64,000 nt of DNA from Plasmodium malariae. Lineage: Eukaryota; Apicomplexa; Aconoidasida; Haemosporida; Plasmodiidae. A program made the position numbers and the translations under genes. Numbering within the stretch: position 1 is the stretch's first letter; every line of letters begins with the position of its first letter. The stretch is taken from contig NC_041781.1 of assembly GCF_900090045.1 (NCBI RefSeq), positions 1,906,001 to 1,970,000 on the forward strand, given 5' to 3'. This document shows positions 1 through 10,810 of this stretch, piece by piece. A model generated the notes under the pieces. It ran no database searches and was not told the DNA's origin. It saw nothing but the letters and a program-made list of their open reading frames with translations.

Positions 1-1930
1 TAAAAAATAAATCAATTAGAAAATGAAACTTTTGTAGAACATTTTTAATTGATTTTTATTATTTTTTTAAAAAAATATTGCTGTGAAAAATTTATTGCTA
101 ATATTGTTATGAACTTAATCGTGTACAAAATTAAAAAAATATTATAATAGTAAAAAAGAGTATTAATAAAACATGAACACTTATCATTATATTACGTTTA
201 AATAATAATAAATTAAATATTAGTGCGCATATATATTAGCACAAATTCTCTTATGATGAAGGCGCATAACAAGGAAAATATTAAATACATCATAAAAAAA
301 AAAAATGGTTAATAAATTCTTCCTTCATTATATAAAAACATAAAAGATTCAGGTAAAAATTAAAAAAATACGATTATGATAAAATTAAATAATAGAATTT
401 TTAAGGAATATTGAATAAAATTTTTTTTCTATGAGACTACAATTCTATTTATAGTTGGAATAAAGATATAATTATTCTAAATCCTGTGCTATTATTTTTT
501 TAATTTAAAAATTCCTTTTAAAATTAATAATATTCTATTATTTTTTAATAAATTATGTTCTTTTAGAAAAAATTATTATAATATTTTTTTATATGTTCAA
601 AATAATTTATTGTTCATATAATAATTAACTGATGGTTATTATGTCATAAATGATAAATTAAAAAAGTATTATAATATATAAAACATTTGCTGCTAAATAT
701 ATATTTTATATAATAAAAATCATTATTCAATTATATTAGGTTTTTGTTGTAGTTTTTTTTTTTTTAAATATTTGATATATATATTATATGATTATAAAAC
801 TATAAAGAAAATTATAAATTCCTTCTAAAATGTACGTAAGAAACATTAATGAAAGAAAGAATGAATCATTTGATAAATAATTATTATAATTTTATTATAT
901 TAATTAATTAAAAATGTTGTACGTAACATTTATTTTTAAATGTATTTCAGTTGAAATATTCTTGATATTATTACTATTGAATCGAATCTGTATTTAATAA
1001 ATTAAATTTTAATTTTAATATTTTTTTTTTGTATGCATAAATATAAATACTAATTTACTTATATGAATAAGTAGTGAATCTACAAATCCATTAATTTATT
1101 GTTGTTACGTAATAATAATAAGTATCCAAAATATACTTAATTTATGATATTATTAATTTATTGATACAGAAATAAAGTATTAATGTTGTTCGTATATTTA
1201 AAAATATAAAAAGTTTAGAAAAATATATAATAAAATAAAAACTTTATTTCTAAGAATATGCGTAATTTACCAATATAATCATTCTCTTTTATTATGGTAT
1301 ATAGTATAATTTGTATGTGGGAATCTTATTTTTTTAAATATAAGCTTTTTCATTTATTTTTATAGTTAATAGTATTAATTTTTAAGTTCAAAATATAACT
1401 AAATGCAATTTACATATATTATAATTACGGATGTAAAAAAAAACATTAATATTAATAATGAATGTCTTAATACATAGTAATATATATATCTATATTTTAT
1501 AGTTTTTATATTTTTAATAAATCCTATATTTGAAATTATTGTACTATAATTTTTTTTATTTTCAGAAAGGTTAATAAAATATTATTTAGTTACTGTATTA
1601 TTAAAATGAACTCATATAATTTAAATATTTATGTATGAATTCGAATTATGTTATTTTAGTTAATGTTCGTATTTTTAAAAAATAATAGTAATATAAAAAT
1701 TTTATAATAAATATTTAATGTTATCTTTCATGGTTTACATTGTATAATGCAATATAGTTATATATATATATATATGTATATGGTATTATTTTTTTTTTTT
1801 TTTGAAATAATTAAAAGTAATAACAGAAAATTTTTTTTATTAAATTTAGTGACCTTTATCTTTGGAAGAATATTATATTATGGTTAGATATTTTCTTACT
1901 GAATATACTATGATATTAGGAAAATAAATT
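1..1930. other. Intergenic region upstream of the fam-m-like gene
   Basis: Very AT-rich DNA with poly-T tracts and an (AT)n run near 1757-1775. I see no open frame of credible coding composition on either strand. A TATATCTATATTTTATAG stretch near 1495-1512 lies about 430 bases before the start codon, where other family members carry a similar element, so promoter function for the gene at 1931 is a reasonable inference. Confidence 0.5.
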
Positions 1931-2828
1931 ATGGATCAAAAAATTAAATTATTTTTAATTATTAAAATTGTTACTTTTATATTTTTATTGCGGATATGCC
2001 TTTTTACTAATGATGCGGTATGAAAATTTTATTTAATTATATGTTTATAGTTCTTTTTTTTTTTTTTTTATTTATTAATATTTTTTTTTTACATTAAATT
2101 ATTTATACATTTAAATAACACATTTATGTTTTATTTAGAGCACATTAAAAAAATTATTGAATGAGAAATACATTGTTGATAACAAATTATTTGGAAGAAC
2201 ATACCGATTATTAGGAAAACATAAACTGGAAAAACGTTCAAATGTTGTATGTATAAAAGAAGGGCTACCAAATAATTGTGTGTTCGAGAAAAAAATTATA
2301 TCTCATCATGATGATGAGACTATAAGTAAAAGGAAACAATCAAATAAAAATTCAGTAGATAAATCGCAACTCTATACAGAAGTTATAGATTATGATAGTG
2401 GAATGTTTGATGGGAAGCATTATCATTATGAAAAAAAATGGATTAACAAAAAGGAATATGATAATATCGTTAAAAGAAAAAGGAGAATTAATTTTATTAC
2501 TTTAAGTAAAATGAAATATAATGGATATGGACTAGTGATTGCCTTATTTTTTTTTTTATTCTTATTAGGAATTGGATTACCCATAATAGAATTTTCAGGG
2601 GTTATGACAAGTATTGGAAACAAATTGGTAGGTCAGGCATGGTGGTCATCTATGAAAAACTTTGGATATAAATTGGTATCATTACTTCCAGAATTTATAT
2701 TAGATAATATTTTTATAATATCATATGTGGTGTCTATCATTATGTTAGCTATCGTATTTGTGATACTGGTCCCTAGGATCTTAAGAAATAATGAAAAATA
2801 TAAAAAAATTAAGTTGATGAGAGAATAA
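1931..2828 (+). CDS. fam-m-like exported two-membrane-segment protein (two exons)
   Basis: Two exons, 1931-2017 and 2139-2828, joined in phase 0 through a GT-AG intron (donor GTATGA, acceptor TTTAG), predict 258 residues. Exon 1 is a 29-residue hydrophobic signal segment starting MDQK. Exon 2 carries RLLGK at about residues 52-56, the usual place for an export motif but with Lys where PEXEL has Glu/Asp/Gln. A lysine-rich central part follows, including DSGMFDGKHYHYEKKW. Membrane segments lie at about 159-179 and 220-242, and the end is NNEKYKKIKL-type. The DGKHYHYEKKW block and short inter-membrane loop set it apart from the fam-l-like genes here and match my recollection of fam-m. The start is chosen because other copies begin at the same Met-(Glu/Asp)-Gln-Lys. 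Role unknown; fam-m products are predicted to be exported to the host red cell. The fam-l/fam-m letter could be the reverse. Confidence 0.82.
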
Positions 2829-3352
2829 AAAGTTAATAAAAAATTTGCATAATTTGTAAGGAATTTATTAATGTAAAATCATAACTTTAATATTGTTAGC
2901 GATAATTTATTAATAATTATTACTATAATTACACTAATTTTATACATACTCATTTGTATATTTGTTCATTTTTATACGAGACAACAAAAAACTGTTATGT
3001 TATTTTTTTTTTTTAATTTTAATGTTTTAATATTTTCGAATTTGCACTTTTGAAGTATTATTTAAGCTTAATCAAATATATTTGAAATAACGTATATTTG
3101 TACTTTTATAGATTTCTATGAATAATAAAATTGCACATTAAAGAATATATATGATAATAAAATTCACATAGTTTTACTGATGTGTAGTCATTTTCATTTG
3201 AATTTAAAAGTGCATGTTTCAGCGTTTTATATTTTTTTAGTTTAAAATTATTATTTGATGAAAATTTTAATAAGACCATTATTAGTTTTAATTTTAAAAT
3301 AAATGTATCTTTTTTAATGTATGAAAAAACTAAAAGGATGTGTTTTGTCGGA

Positions 3353-3397
3353 TATATCTATATCTGTCTATCTATCTACTTATCTATCTATCTATAA
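3353..3397. repeat. TCTA tetranucleotide microsatellite
   Basis: Imperfect TCTA/TATC repeats interrupted by single-base changes, flanked by plain AT-rich DNA. The array is much longer than background at this composition. It should be length-polymorphic between isolates; no function is implied. Confidence 0.75.
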
Positions 3398-3399
3398 CT

Positions 3400-4900
3400 A
3401 TATATATGTGAATATTTTATTACGCAAAAGGAAACTTCACATATATTATACAAAATAAATTTTAGAAAAATTATGTTATAGTATATATTTATTCTAAAAA
3501 TTTCATCAGCGGATGTTTAGTTTATTTAAATGGTGTAAAACGGAATGTATTATTGTATATTATAGTAACAGCTCTATTATATATTAATTATTCATAATTA
3601 TTGTGTAACTTAAATTTTTCGAGTATTCATAATTAAATGAATAGTTAAAATCTTTTATTATTTCATTGTTGTGTCTAGTTGTATAGATAATTAAATTTTT
3701 TAAAATTACTTAAATATATATTATATTGATAATTTATAAATAAATATGCTATATTTTGTATATGTATCCCATGTAGATGAATGATTAAAGTAATGAATTA
3801 GTTTAAAACAGTTACTCACATATAACATATTGAAATACTTTTTTTTTTTATTTTTGATTTTTACGTAGTAGTAATTTAAAAAAATATTTCTTCGGTTTGT
3901 AGGAATTAAAATTTTAATTAATACAATTCAAATAAGCGAGTACACTACTGCAATCATGTAATCATCTGAAAATAAATAATTATATATTTGTATTATTTTT
4001 TATAGTTTTGCTTATACATATAATAATTAAAGTATTAGTGTTATTTTTAAATTCATAAATATATAGAGTATATATTGATAATTAATAATACATTTATATA
4101 TATAACTATTTTTTAAATAAATTAAAAGTTAAGAAAAAAAAAATTTATTATTTGTAGATAATTCCTGAATACAGATTTAATGTTTAGAGTTATGGTTAAA
4201 TTCACTTCTAAAAATAGTTATGGCACTTTAGCATAATTGTAATTTTTAGTATGTATTACATGTGGGAGAACGTTAATTATGGTTATACTTAAGAATATCA
4301 ATTAATGAATAAATGGTTACTTTTGTAATTATAATTATTAAGTTGTTAATTTGATTATATTTTATAAGAATTACTTAAATATGTATAATAAAGTAATATT
4401 ATTAGAAAAAAGTATATTTATTTATATTTTTGACAGAATAGCACAGATAGATTTTTGAAACAAGATTATATTGATATTAATATATTTTACAAATTTACTC
4501 TTTTTTTTTTTTTTTTTTTTCTTTTAATTATTTTTCAGAAGAGTAATTTGATTATACACACTGGTATAAATTTAACATTCATTCTATAAAAATATTAACA
4601 TTAATGTATAATATAATTATAATTATATCCTGTAACTATGTGCGACAAAGCGTAAGGAATAGTAATATAGGAATGCAAATATATCCTCTTTCGCACGATT
4701 GTATAATAAATAATATATTTTATTTATTTTACATTTGTTGCATAATAGTTATAAAATAATATATAATTTGAGGTAATATTTATTTATAAATCACTAATAA
4801 ACAAATAGTAGTTTTGTCCTCCGTAATATTTTTATGAAACAAAATTGTTATTCTAATAATTTTCTAAAGTTATACAATATATTTTTTCCGATACTATGAA
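3400..4900. repeat. Segmental duplicate B1 (pairs with about 50.7-52.1 kb)
   Basis: Read in order, this stretch aligns with about 50700-52100 with many substitutions and small gaps. Shared landmarks include TTCATAATTAAATGAATAG (about 3627) against TTCACAATTAAATGAATTG (about 50867), and AATATTTATTTATAAATCA (about 4774) against AAATATTTATTTATAAATC (about 52006). The stretch is non-coding. Boundaries are approximate because both ends fade into AT-rich sequence. Confidence 0.65.
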
Positions 4901-6897
4901 AATTTATATTATATGTTATTATAATTTAAATATTTTTTAAAATTATAATAATTACTAAAGATATTTTTTTACAAAATTTACGTTTATTTTTATATTTTTT
5001 TTTATTAATTATGTTTCTATCGAAAATGTAAGTTTATTTTTATATTTAGAGAAAAAAAAAAAAAAATAAAGGGATATAACTGATTCCTTAATTTTAAATA
5101 ATTTACTTTTGGATTTGATAAGTAAAATATATTTATTTAAAATATATAATAATTATAATGTTCTATTTATAATTTGAAACAGTGTCAAAAAATCCTTAAT
5201 TTGGAGCTTGTTTATTAATAATACAAACATAATATGGGTGAATTCATTTCAGGAATGCAACTTATAAAGTAATAATATATGTATACTCCATATATCCTTT
5301 GTATATTTGACATGTTAGATTATAACTTGTTTAAAAAATAATTTATCCTCTTTTTTTTTTTTTTTTACATCATGTTAATGCTATAATAATTAATATAATA
5401 TTTTACATTTTTAATTATAAAATGAGATCTAAAAAGTATAAAAGTAAAATAAATTATGTTAATTGATAGGAAAAAGGAAAAAATTAATAGCAACGTGCAT
5501 AATGTGTTAGTGTACCTATTTGCTTCGCATGTTATATTTTTTGTCATAAATATAAAATAAAAATATTAAAGATATTATTATTTATATTTGATTTTGGAAA
5601 CATATTAAAACTTAAAGTCTAATATTTTTCTATTAATTAATTAATATATATATATATATGTATTTTTGTTAATATTAAATGTTATAATATTTTACGTAAT
5701 TATATTCTTTTCTGTAAACAATAGGTATATGTTTATAAGAGAATTTTAGTTTTTGGTTCAATATATTGGTATGAAATTGTTAGATATACTAGTATAATTT
5801 TAATTTTTTTGTAATTATGTACATAGGATATTATTAATAGTAAGAAATAAAATATGTGAGACACACTGGATGATAACTACTTTCATGATATTATTAGTGA
5901 AGTCACTTAATTTTAGATTTATTTTAATTTTATAATTATTATTTAAATGTATATTATAATATGAACTGGTAACGAAAAAGATATGCATTATTATTCACGC
6001 AAGAATTTAATAAACATATGATTGAATCTAGATTATTATAATATTAACACATTTTATACGTGTATTACATTTCTTTTTTTTTTATTACATTTATTCTATA
6101 TATATACATTTAATGAAAAAAAAAGGTAAATTTTGACTTTAAAAACATGTTATTAGGAAACTACTATATATATTAAACTTAATTAAAAATAACCATTTTC
6201 AAAAATTTACACAAAAGTTAAAAAAAGTTATTATTTCCCCTTAAAATGTATATATTTTCATAAATTATATAGTTTATAATAAATTTTATTTTTTAAATAT
6301 ATTGTAGACTATAAAGGAAAGAATGTGTTATTAGCAGAACACGGAAGTTTTCACAAAATATATATTTTTGGAATTTATGAGTTCTTTTGTTTCATTCATT
6401 TAATAACTAATATTTTTTTATTAATAATATATGCATTTTCCAAAATATAATATTTATAAAATTAGAATATTTAGTAGAAAAATTTAAAAATAGTAATTAT
6501 TCTAGAAATACCTAGAACAATAACATATACCTATATTTTATACATTTTATATTGTAAAATAAATCCAATATTTCCTAATATATAAAAATTATAAAAAAAA
6601 ATTGTTTAATCTATCCATTACGTAATTAAATTGTACGTTGTGAATATATATGAATACATTTAAATTGAGTAATTTTTCATAAAGTTAATTTTTTATAAAT
6701 AATAACAATTAAGAAATTTTTATGTATCCTTTTTTAGGTATTTTTTTTTTTTAAAGTAGTAAAATATTTTATATGTGTTAATACTTTAAAAAAATATATT
6801 AAAAAAAATAAAAGAAGTATTTTTTTATTGTTGAAATTGTATAACGTAATGTTAATTTTTTCTTTATATTATATATTATAATATTAGAAACTATAGC

Positions 6898-7875
6898 ATG
6901 GAACAAAATATTAGGTTTATCTTTTTCATCAAAATTTTGCTGTTTGTCCTTTTAATTTGGATTTGTCATTTATACAGTGACATGGTATGATAAAATATTT
7001 TGAGGGGAATTTGTATTATTCATATTTTTATTGTTTATTTTTATTAATTATTTTTTTTGGAATTGGAATATTTAACCATTTATTTATGAAATATATACAT
7101 TTTCTTTTTTTAGAGCAGGTTTGATAAATATTTGGATAAGAGGTATAGTTTTTGTAAAAAATTAAATAAGCGAATTTATCTATTGTTAGGAAAATGTGAA
7201 AATGGTATTTTTTCAAATGTTGAAGATTTAGAATTAAAGATACCATATAATACAAGAAAAAAAAACAGAAAATTACTTACAGTTAATGATGAAAAATGGG
7301 ACAAAGAAAAAAAAGAAAAATTATATAGAAGCTCATTATATAAGGAAAAATTAATTAAGAGACTTATGAAAAATAAATGTACCATGTTACATAAATCATA
7401 TAATCATTATGAGAAAAAAATAATGAATGGACTTAATGATAAAGTTTTTTTTAAAAAAATGATATTAATTAATGATAAGGTTTACAAAAAATTAAAACGT
7501 AAAAAATATGGATTACGACTTTGCTTACTTTTATTATTGTTCATATTTGTATTAATTTTACCTATATTGGATTTATCGTTAAGTAATTCTGAAAATTCAT
7601 TGTATTTATTGTCATTACTATGTCAGTTATTAGGATATAGTTTAACATCTGGTACACAGCCTCAGTTAGAAGGAGGTGGTGCATCTGCGCCAGATTCTCA
7701 ATTGAGTTCTTTTTGTTCAAGTGATCCAAGTATATCATTAAAGGTATCTAGTATTCTAGTATATTGTATACCTATTTTAATAATGGGTATTATGCTTATA
7801 ATAGGAATTTTTTATTATTATAAATATGTTATAAAACATAAAAAGATTAAGTCAATGGAATTGTTCAATGAATAG
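6898..7875 (+). CDS. fam-l-like exported protein with altered export motif (two exons)
   Basis: Exons 6898-6984 and 7114-7875 (donor GTATGA, acceptor TTTTAG, phase 0) predict 282 residues. Exon 1 encodes a 29-residue hydrophobic N-terminus starting MEQNIR. Residues 52-56 read LLLGK, so the arginine usual at this place is leucine (CTA for CGA). The middle is Lys/Asn-rich, with YEKKIMNGLNDKVFFKK before the first membrane segment (about 162-185). The inter-membrane loop has an unusual Gly/Ser/Pro/Ala-rich part, about residues 189-235, including EGGGASAPDS and two cysteines. The second membrane segment is at about 242-265 and the tail is basic. The nearest relative in the window is the broken copy at 56526. 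Role unknown; export to the red cell is predicted for the family, but loss of Arg could alter processing. The start is fixed by alignment to the other MEQ starts. Confidence 0.85.
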
Positions 7876-9862
7876 TGAGGAATATGCTTATTTCTGTAAG
7901 GAGGCCTTTAGTGTTATATACTGAATGTAATAACATTAATGATATATTAAATATAAGAGTAATTGCTTAGATTTTTTGGATTACTTCACATATTCGTGGC
8001 AATATTTATATGTAAATATAAAATATATATGTTTTTATTTTTTTTGTGAATTTGAATGTTTGAAAATTTTTTATATGTAATTTAAAGTGTTCCTTGGACT
8101 GTATGAAATAATATTTCGAATATATATATTTTTATATGTATGAATATTTTAATGAGAAATATATACTTGTTCTTTAAAATTACTGTATAAAAGAACAATT
8201 AATATTATTTTATTGAATTCACTTGTTAATTTACATTTTAACTATAAATAATTATACATTATATTTTTTATCATTTTCTAGTATAAAATTATTATTTTTT
8301 CAGATTTTTAATAAGAAGAGTTATTATTTTAAGATTAATAATTAGAGGTCCTTGATATTTACATAATGAAACAAAGTGATTATATTATTATACTGATATT
8401 ATTTTTTTTTTTTTGATATTGTCAATAGTATTTTAAATATTTATTTTCCTTTATTGTTAATATCGTAATTTATTTGCTGGAAAAATAATATTTTCTTGAA
8501 AGAAAAATAAAATAAAATATAATTTAGGATTTTTACAGTAATTTTTTTGCTAATATAATAATTTTATAATTGTTGTTATATGGTTTACGCTACATATGTA
8601 GCAGAAATAATTGAACAGAAAATTTTTGTTAATATAAGTATTATAAAAAAAAATGTTTTGTTTATTCATATTTATTACATAATCTGTATCAGCAAAATTA
8701 TTTTTCTGAAAATATATGTTTATAAATGACAAAAGAAGAACTAATATGTTAGCTCTAAAAATGTCATTTGAAAAATTACTAAATAATGTACTTTGGTAAA
8801 TCATATAGTTACACTTTCTATTTCTAATTTACATATAATAATCTGTATATTGATCTCATAGGTAAATTTATATTATTTTGAATATTTTTAAATTATGATA
8901 ATTGTATGAATCATTCATATACTAATTTTATTGTGTCTTTATTTATTATTTTTCAAATATATTAACATTTTTTAAAATGTATAAATATGGGTAAAAAATA
9001 AAAACATTAAAGTTATTATTTTAAAAAATTCCCATTTAGAAATAACGGTACAAATTAAATTCAATTAAGAATTAAATATTTAAAAAATATAACGTATAAA
9101 TATAAAATAATAATTTATTTACTTTTTATGTATATATATTTTTTCATAGATTGAATATCACATAATATATTGAACTTTCTAAATGTATTGTAAACTATAA
9201 ACTAATGTACCTGTTTATGTGGTAACTATAAAATGTGTTATATTTTACAAAACTAAAAGAATTTTACATTTATTAACTAATTCATTAATTATTGTATTTA
9301 TTGTATACTCATAGTAATTAGTATTTTATAAAAAATAACACGTTTTTTCAATGTGTAATATCATAGAAATTATAATTAAAAATAGTAAAACGTCAATATA
9401 AGTAGAAATGATTATCCTATTATATAAAGTATTGCAATAGATCTATATTCTATATGTTTTATGTAGTAAAATAAATGAGTATTTATAAATATTAATATAT
9501 CATATATTTTGTTTTTACATTAATAATTTCCTATGAAGAAAACTTGTAATTAATCGACTATGTTAAAAAATTTACATATGCATTTTGAATATTTATGAGT
9601 GAATTAAAATTATAGTATTTTATTTAAAGTTATTTTTTTATTCATAACGTTAATACTAAAAATTTATAATATATTTCTAAAGGTATTTTATTTTGGTCCG
9701 CATTGTAAAATACATTTTCGATATATTATATGATTATCTTTCTTTAGAGAAATAATAAAAAAAAATTGAAAAAATATATATAGTACGATTTATCATTGAA
9801 TGCATTATATGTTATTATAAATATAATACTTTTTGAATATATTATAATTTTAGAAATATATG
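7876..9862. other. Intergenic region between two fam-l genes
   Basis: No credible coding sequence on either strand; the - strand frame at 8550-8804 is plain AT-rich DNA. A box resembling TATGCTTATTTCTGTAAGG follows the upstream stop codon within about 30 bases and recurs after other family genes. The element TCTATATTCTATA at 9442-9454 lies 421 bases before the next start. The whole interval is repeated, diverged, at 57493-59444. Confidence 0.55.
9442..9454 (+). promoter_or_regulatory. Conserved upstream element of a fam-l gene
   Basis: TCTATATTCTATA, 421 bases before the start codon at 9863. Similar motifs sit 369-442 bases upstream of the other + strand fam-l and fam-m family copies. Position conservation is the main evidence, since the motif alone is not rare at this base composition. 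A role in transcription start or promoter function is inferred. Confidence 0.35.
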
Positions 9863-10810
9863 ATGGAACAAAAAAATATGCTGTTATTTATTAAAATTTC
9901 AACGATTATATTTTTACTTTGGATATGTAAATTTTGCAATGACCTGGTATGATTATATTATTCAAATATATTTGTATTATTTATGTTGTCATTTTTAATT
10001 ATTATTAATGCTTTTTTTAAGATGAGAATATTTTTACATTTTAATAATATATTTTTAACTTTTTTTTAGAAATCTCTAAATAAAAATTTGGATGAAAAAT
10101 GCAATCTTTGTAGAAAAATAAATATAAGAAATTATCGATTATTAGCAAAATATAAGCAGGATAGTGATTCATGTATTGAGAATTTTAAGAGAGAAATTCA
10201 GCATAATGATGTGAAACAAAATAAATGTTTATCTAATAATAAAAAAGGTCCAAATAGAAACCGAAGACAATTATGTAAAAGTTCATTATATATTCAGGAA
10301 TACGATAAAAATGTTAAGAAAAATAAATGTGCTATTCCTAAAACAAAAAAGTATTCCAATTTCGAAGAAAAAATATTTAAAGAACTTGATTATAAAGATT
10401 ACCTTTATAAAATCAAGATAATTGAAGATAAGGAATATAAAAAACTATCACGTAAAAAACGCAGAATACGATCTGCTTTAATTTTGTTGTTTTTCCTGGT
10501 ATTAATAGTACCCATATTAGATCTTTCATTAGAGAAATTTACAAAGGGTGGGTTGTTGGGCTTATTAGGCTTGTTATATCCAAGTTCATCTCAAGGAAAG
10601 GCATTGGGGGAAAATATAGAGGGGCATTTGTTTACTTTATTAAGCGCTACTGGAATGAATAAAATAAAAGTAATATTTGCATCACCTATTTTGCTTTATT
10701 GCGTACCTTTCCTCATATTTGTTGTGATATTTATATTAGGAATGATTTACTACTATAAAAAAGTTATAAAATATGAAAATATGAAGTTCAGAAAAAGACT
10801 AAATAGGTAA
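9863..10810 (+). CDS. fam-l-like exported protein (two exons)
   Basis: Exons 9863-9946 and 10070-10810 (donor GTATGA, acceptor TTTTAG, phase 0) predict 274 residues. Exon 1 is 28 codons, one shorter than most copies. An in-frame ATG directly upstream at 9860 could add one Met; 9863 is chosen to match the conserved MEQ start. The motif RLLAK falls at about residues 51-55, with YKQD after it. The middle contains ETKKYS-like KTKKYSNFEEKIFKELDY, which I associate with fam-l. Membrane segments lie at about 153-172 and 234-256, separated by a Gly/Leu/Ser-rich loop, and the tail ends FRKRLNR. It lies 1987 bases downstream of the previous gene, same strand, as the second half of the A1 pair. The matching gene at 59445 is broken. 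Molecular role unknown. Confidence 0.88.

Larger units (their letters stand above)
2829..6897. other. Intergenic region between the fam-m-like gene and first fam-l gene
   Basis: No gene supported. About 3.4-4.9 kb is a diverged copy of the DNA at about 50.7-52.1 kb, the 3' flank of the gene at 49108. From about 5.66 kb onward it belongs to the block repeated at about 55.31 kb. It contains a TCTA microsatellite (about 3353-3397), long poly-T runs (for example 4501-4520) and an (AT)n run near 5644-5660. The TATACCTATATTTTATAC element near 6524-6542 lies about 375 bases before the next start codon. Confidence 0.5.

Noticed and set aside
2426..2623. Minus-strand open frame inside the fam-m-like gene
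   Set aside because: Opposite-strand shadow of exon 2; low-complexity Leu/Ile/Phe composition and no splice or start context.
5365..5547. Minus-strand open frame of 60 codons
   Set aside because: No counterpart in the related right-hand DNA and no family features.
8550..8804. Minus-strand open frame in the intergenic region of A1
   Set aside because: Not preserved in the duplicate at 58.1-58.4 kb and composed of Phe/Asn/Tyr/Ile expected of random AT-rich DNA.
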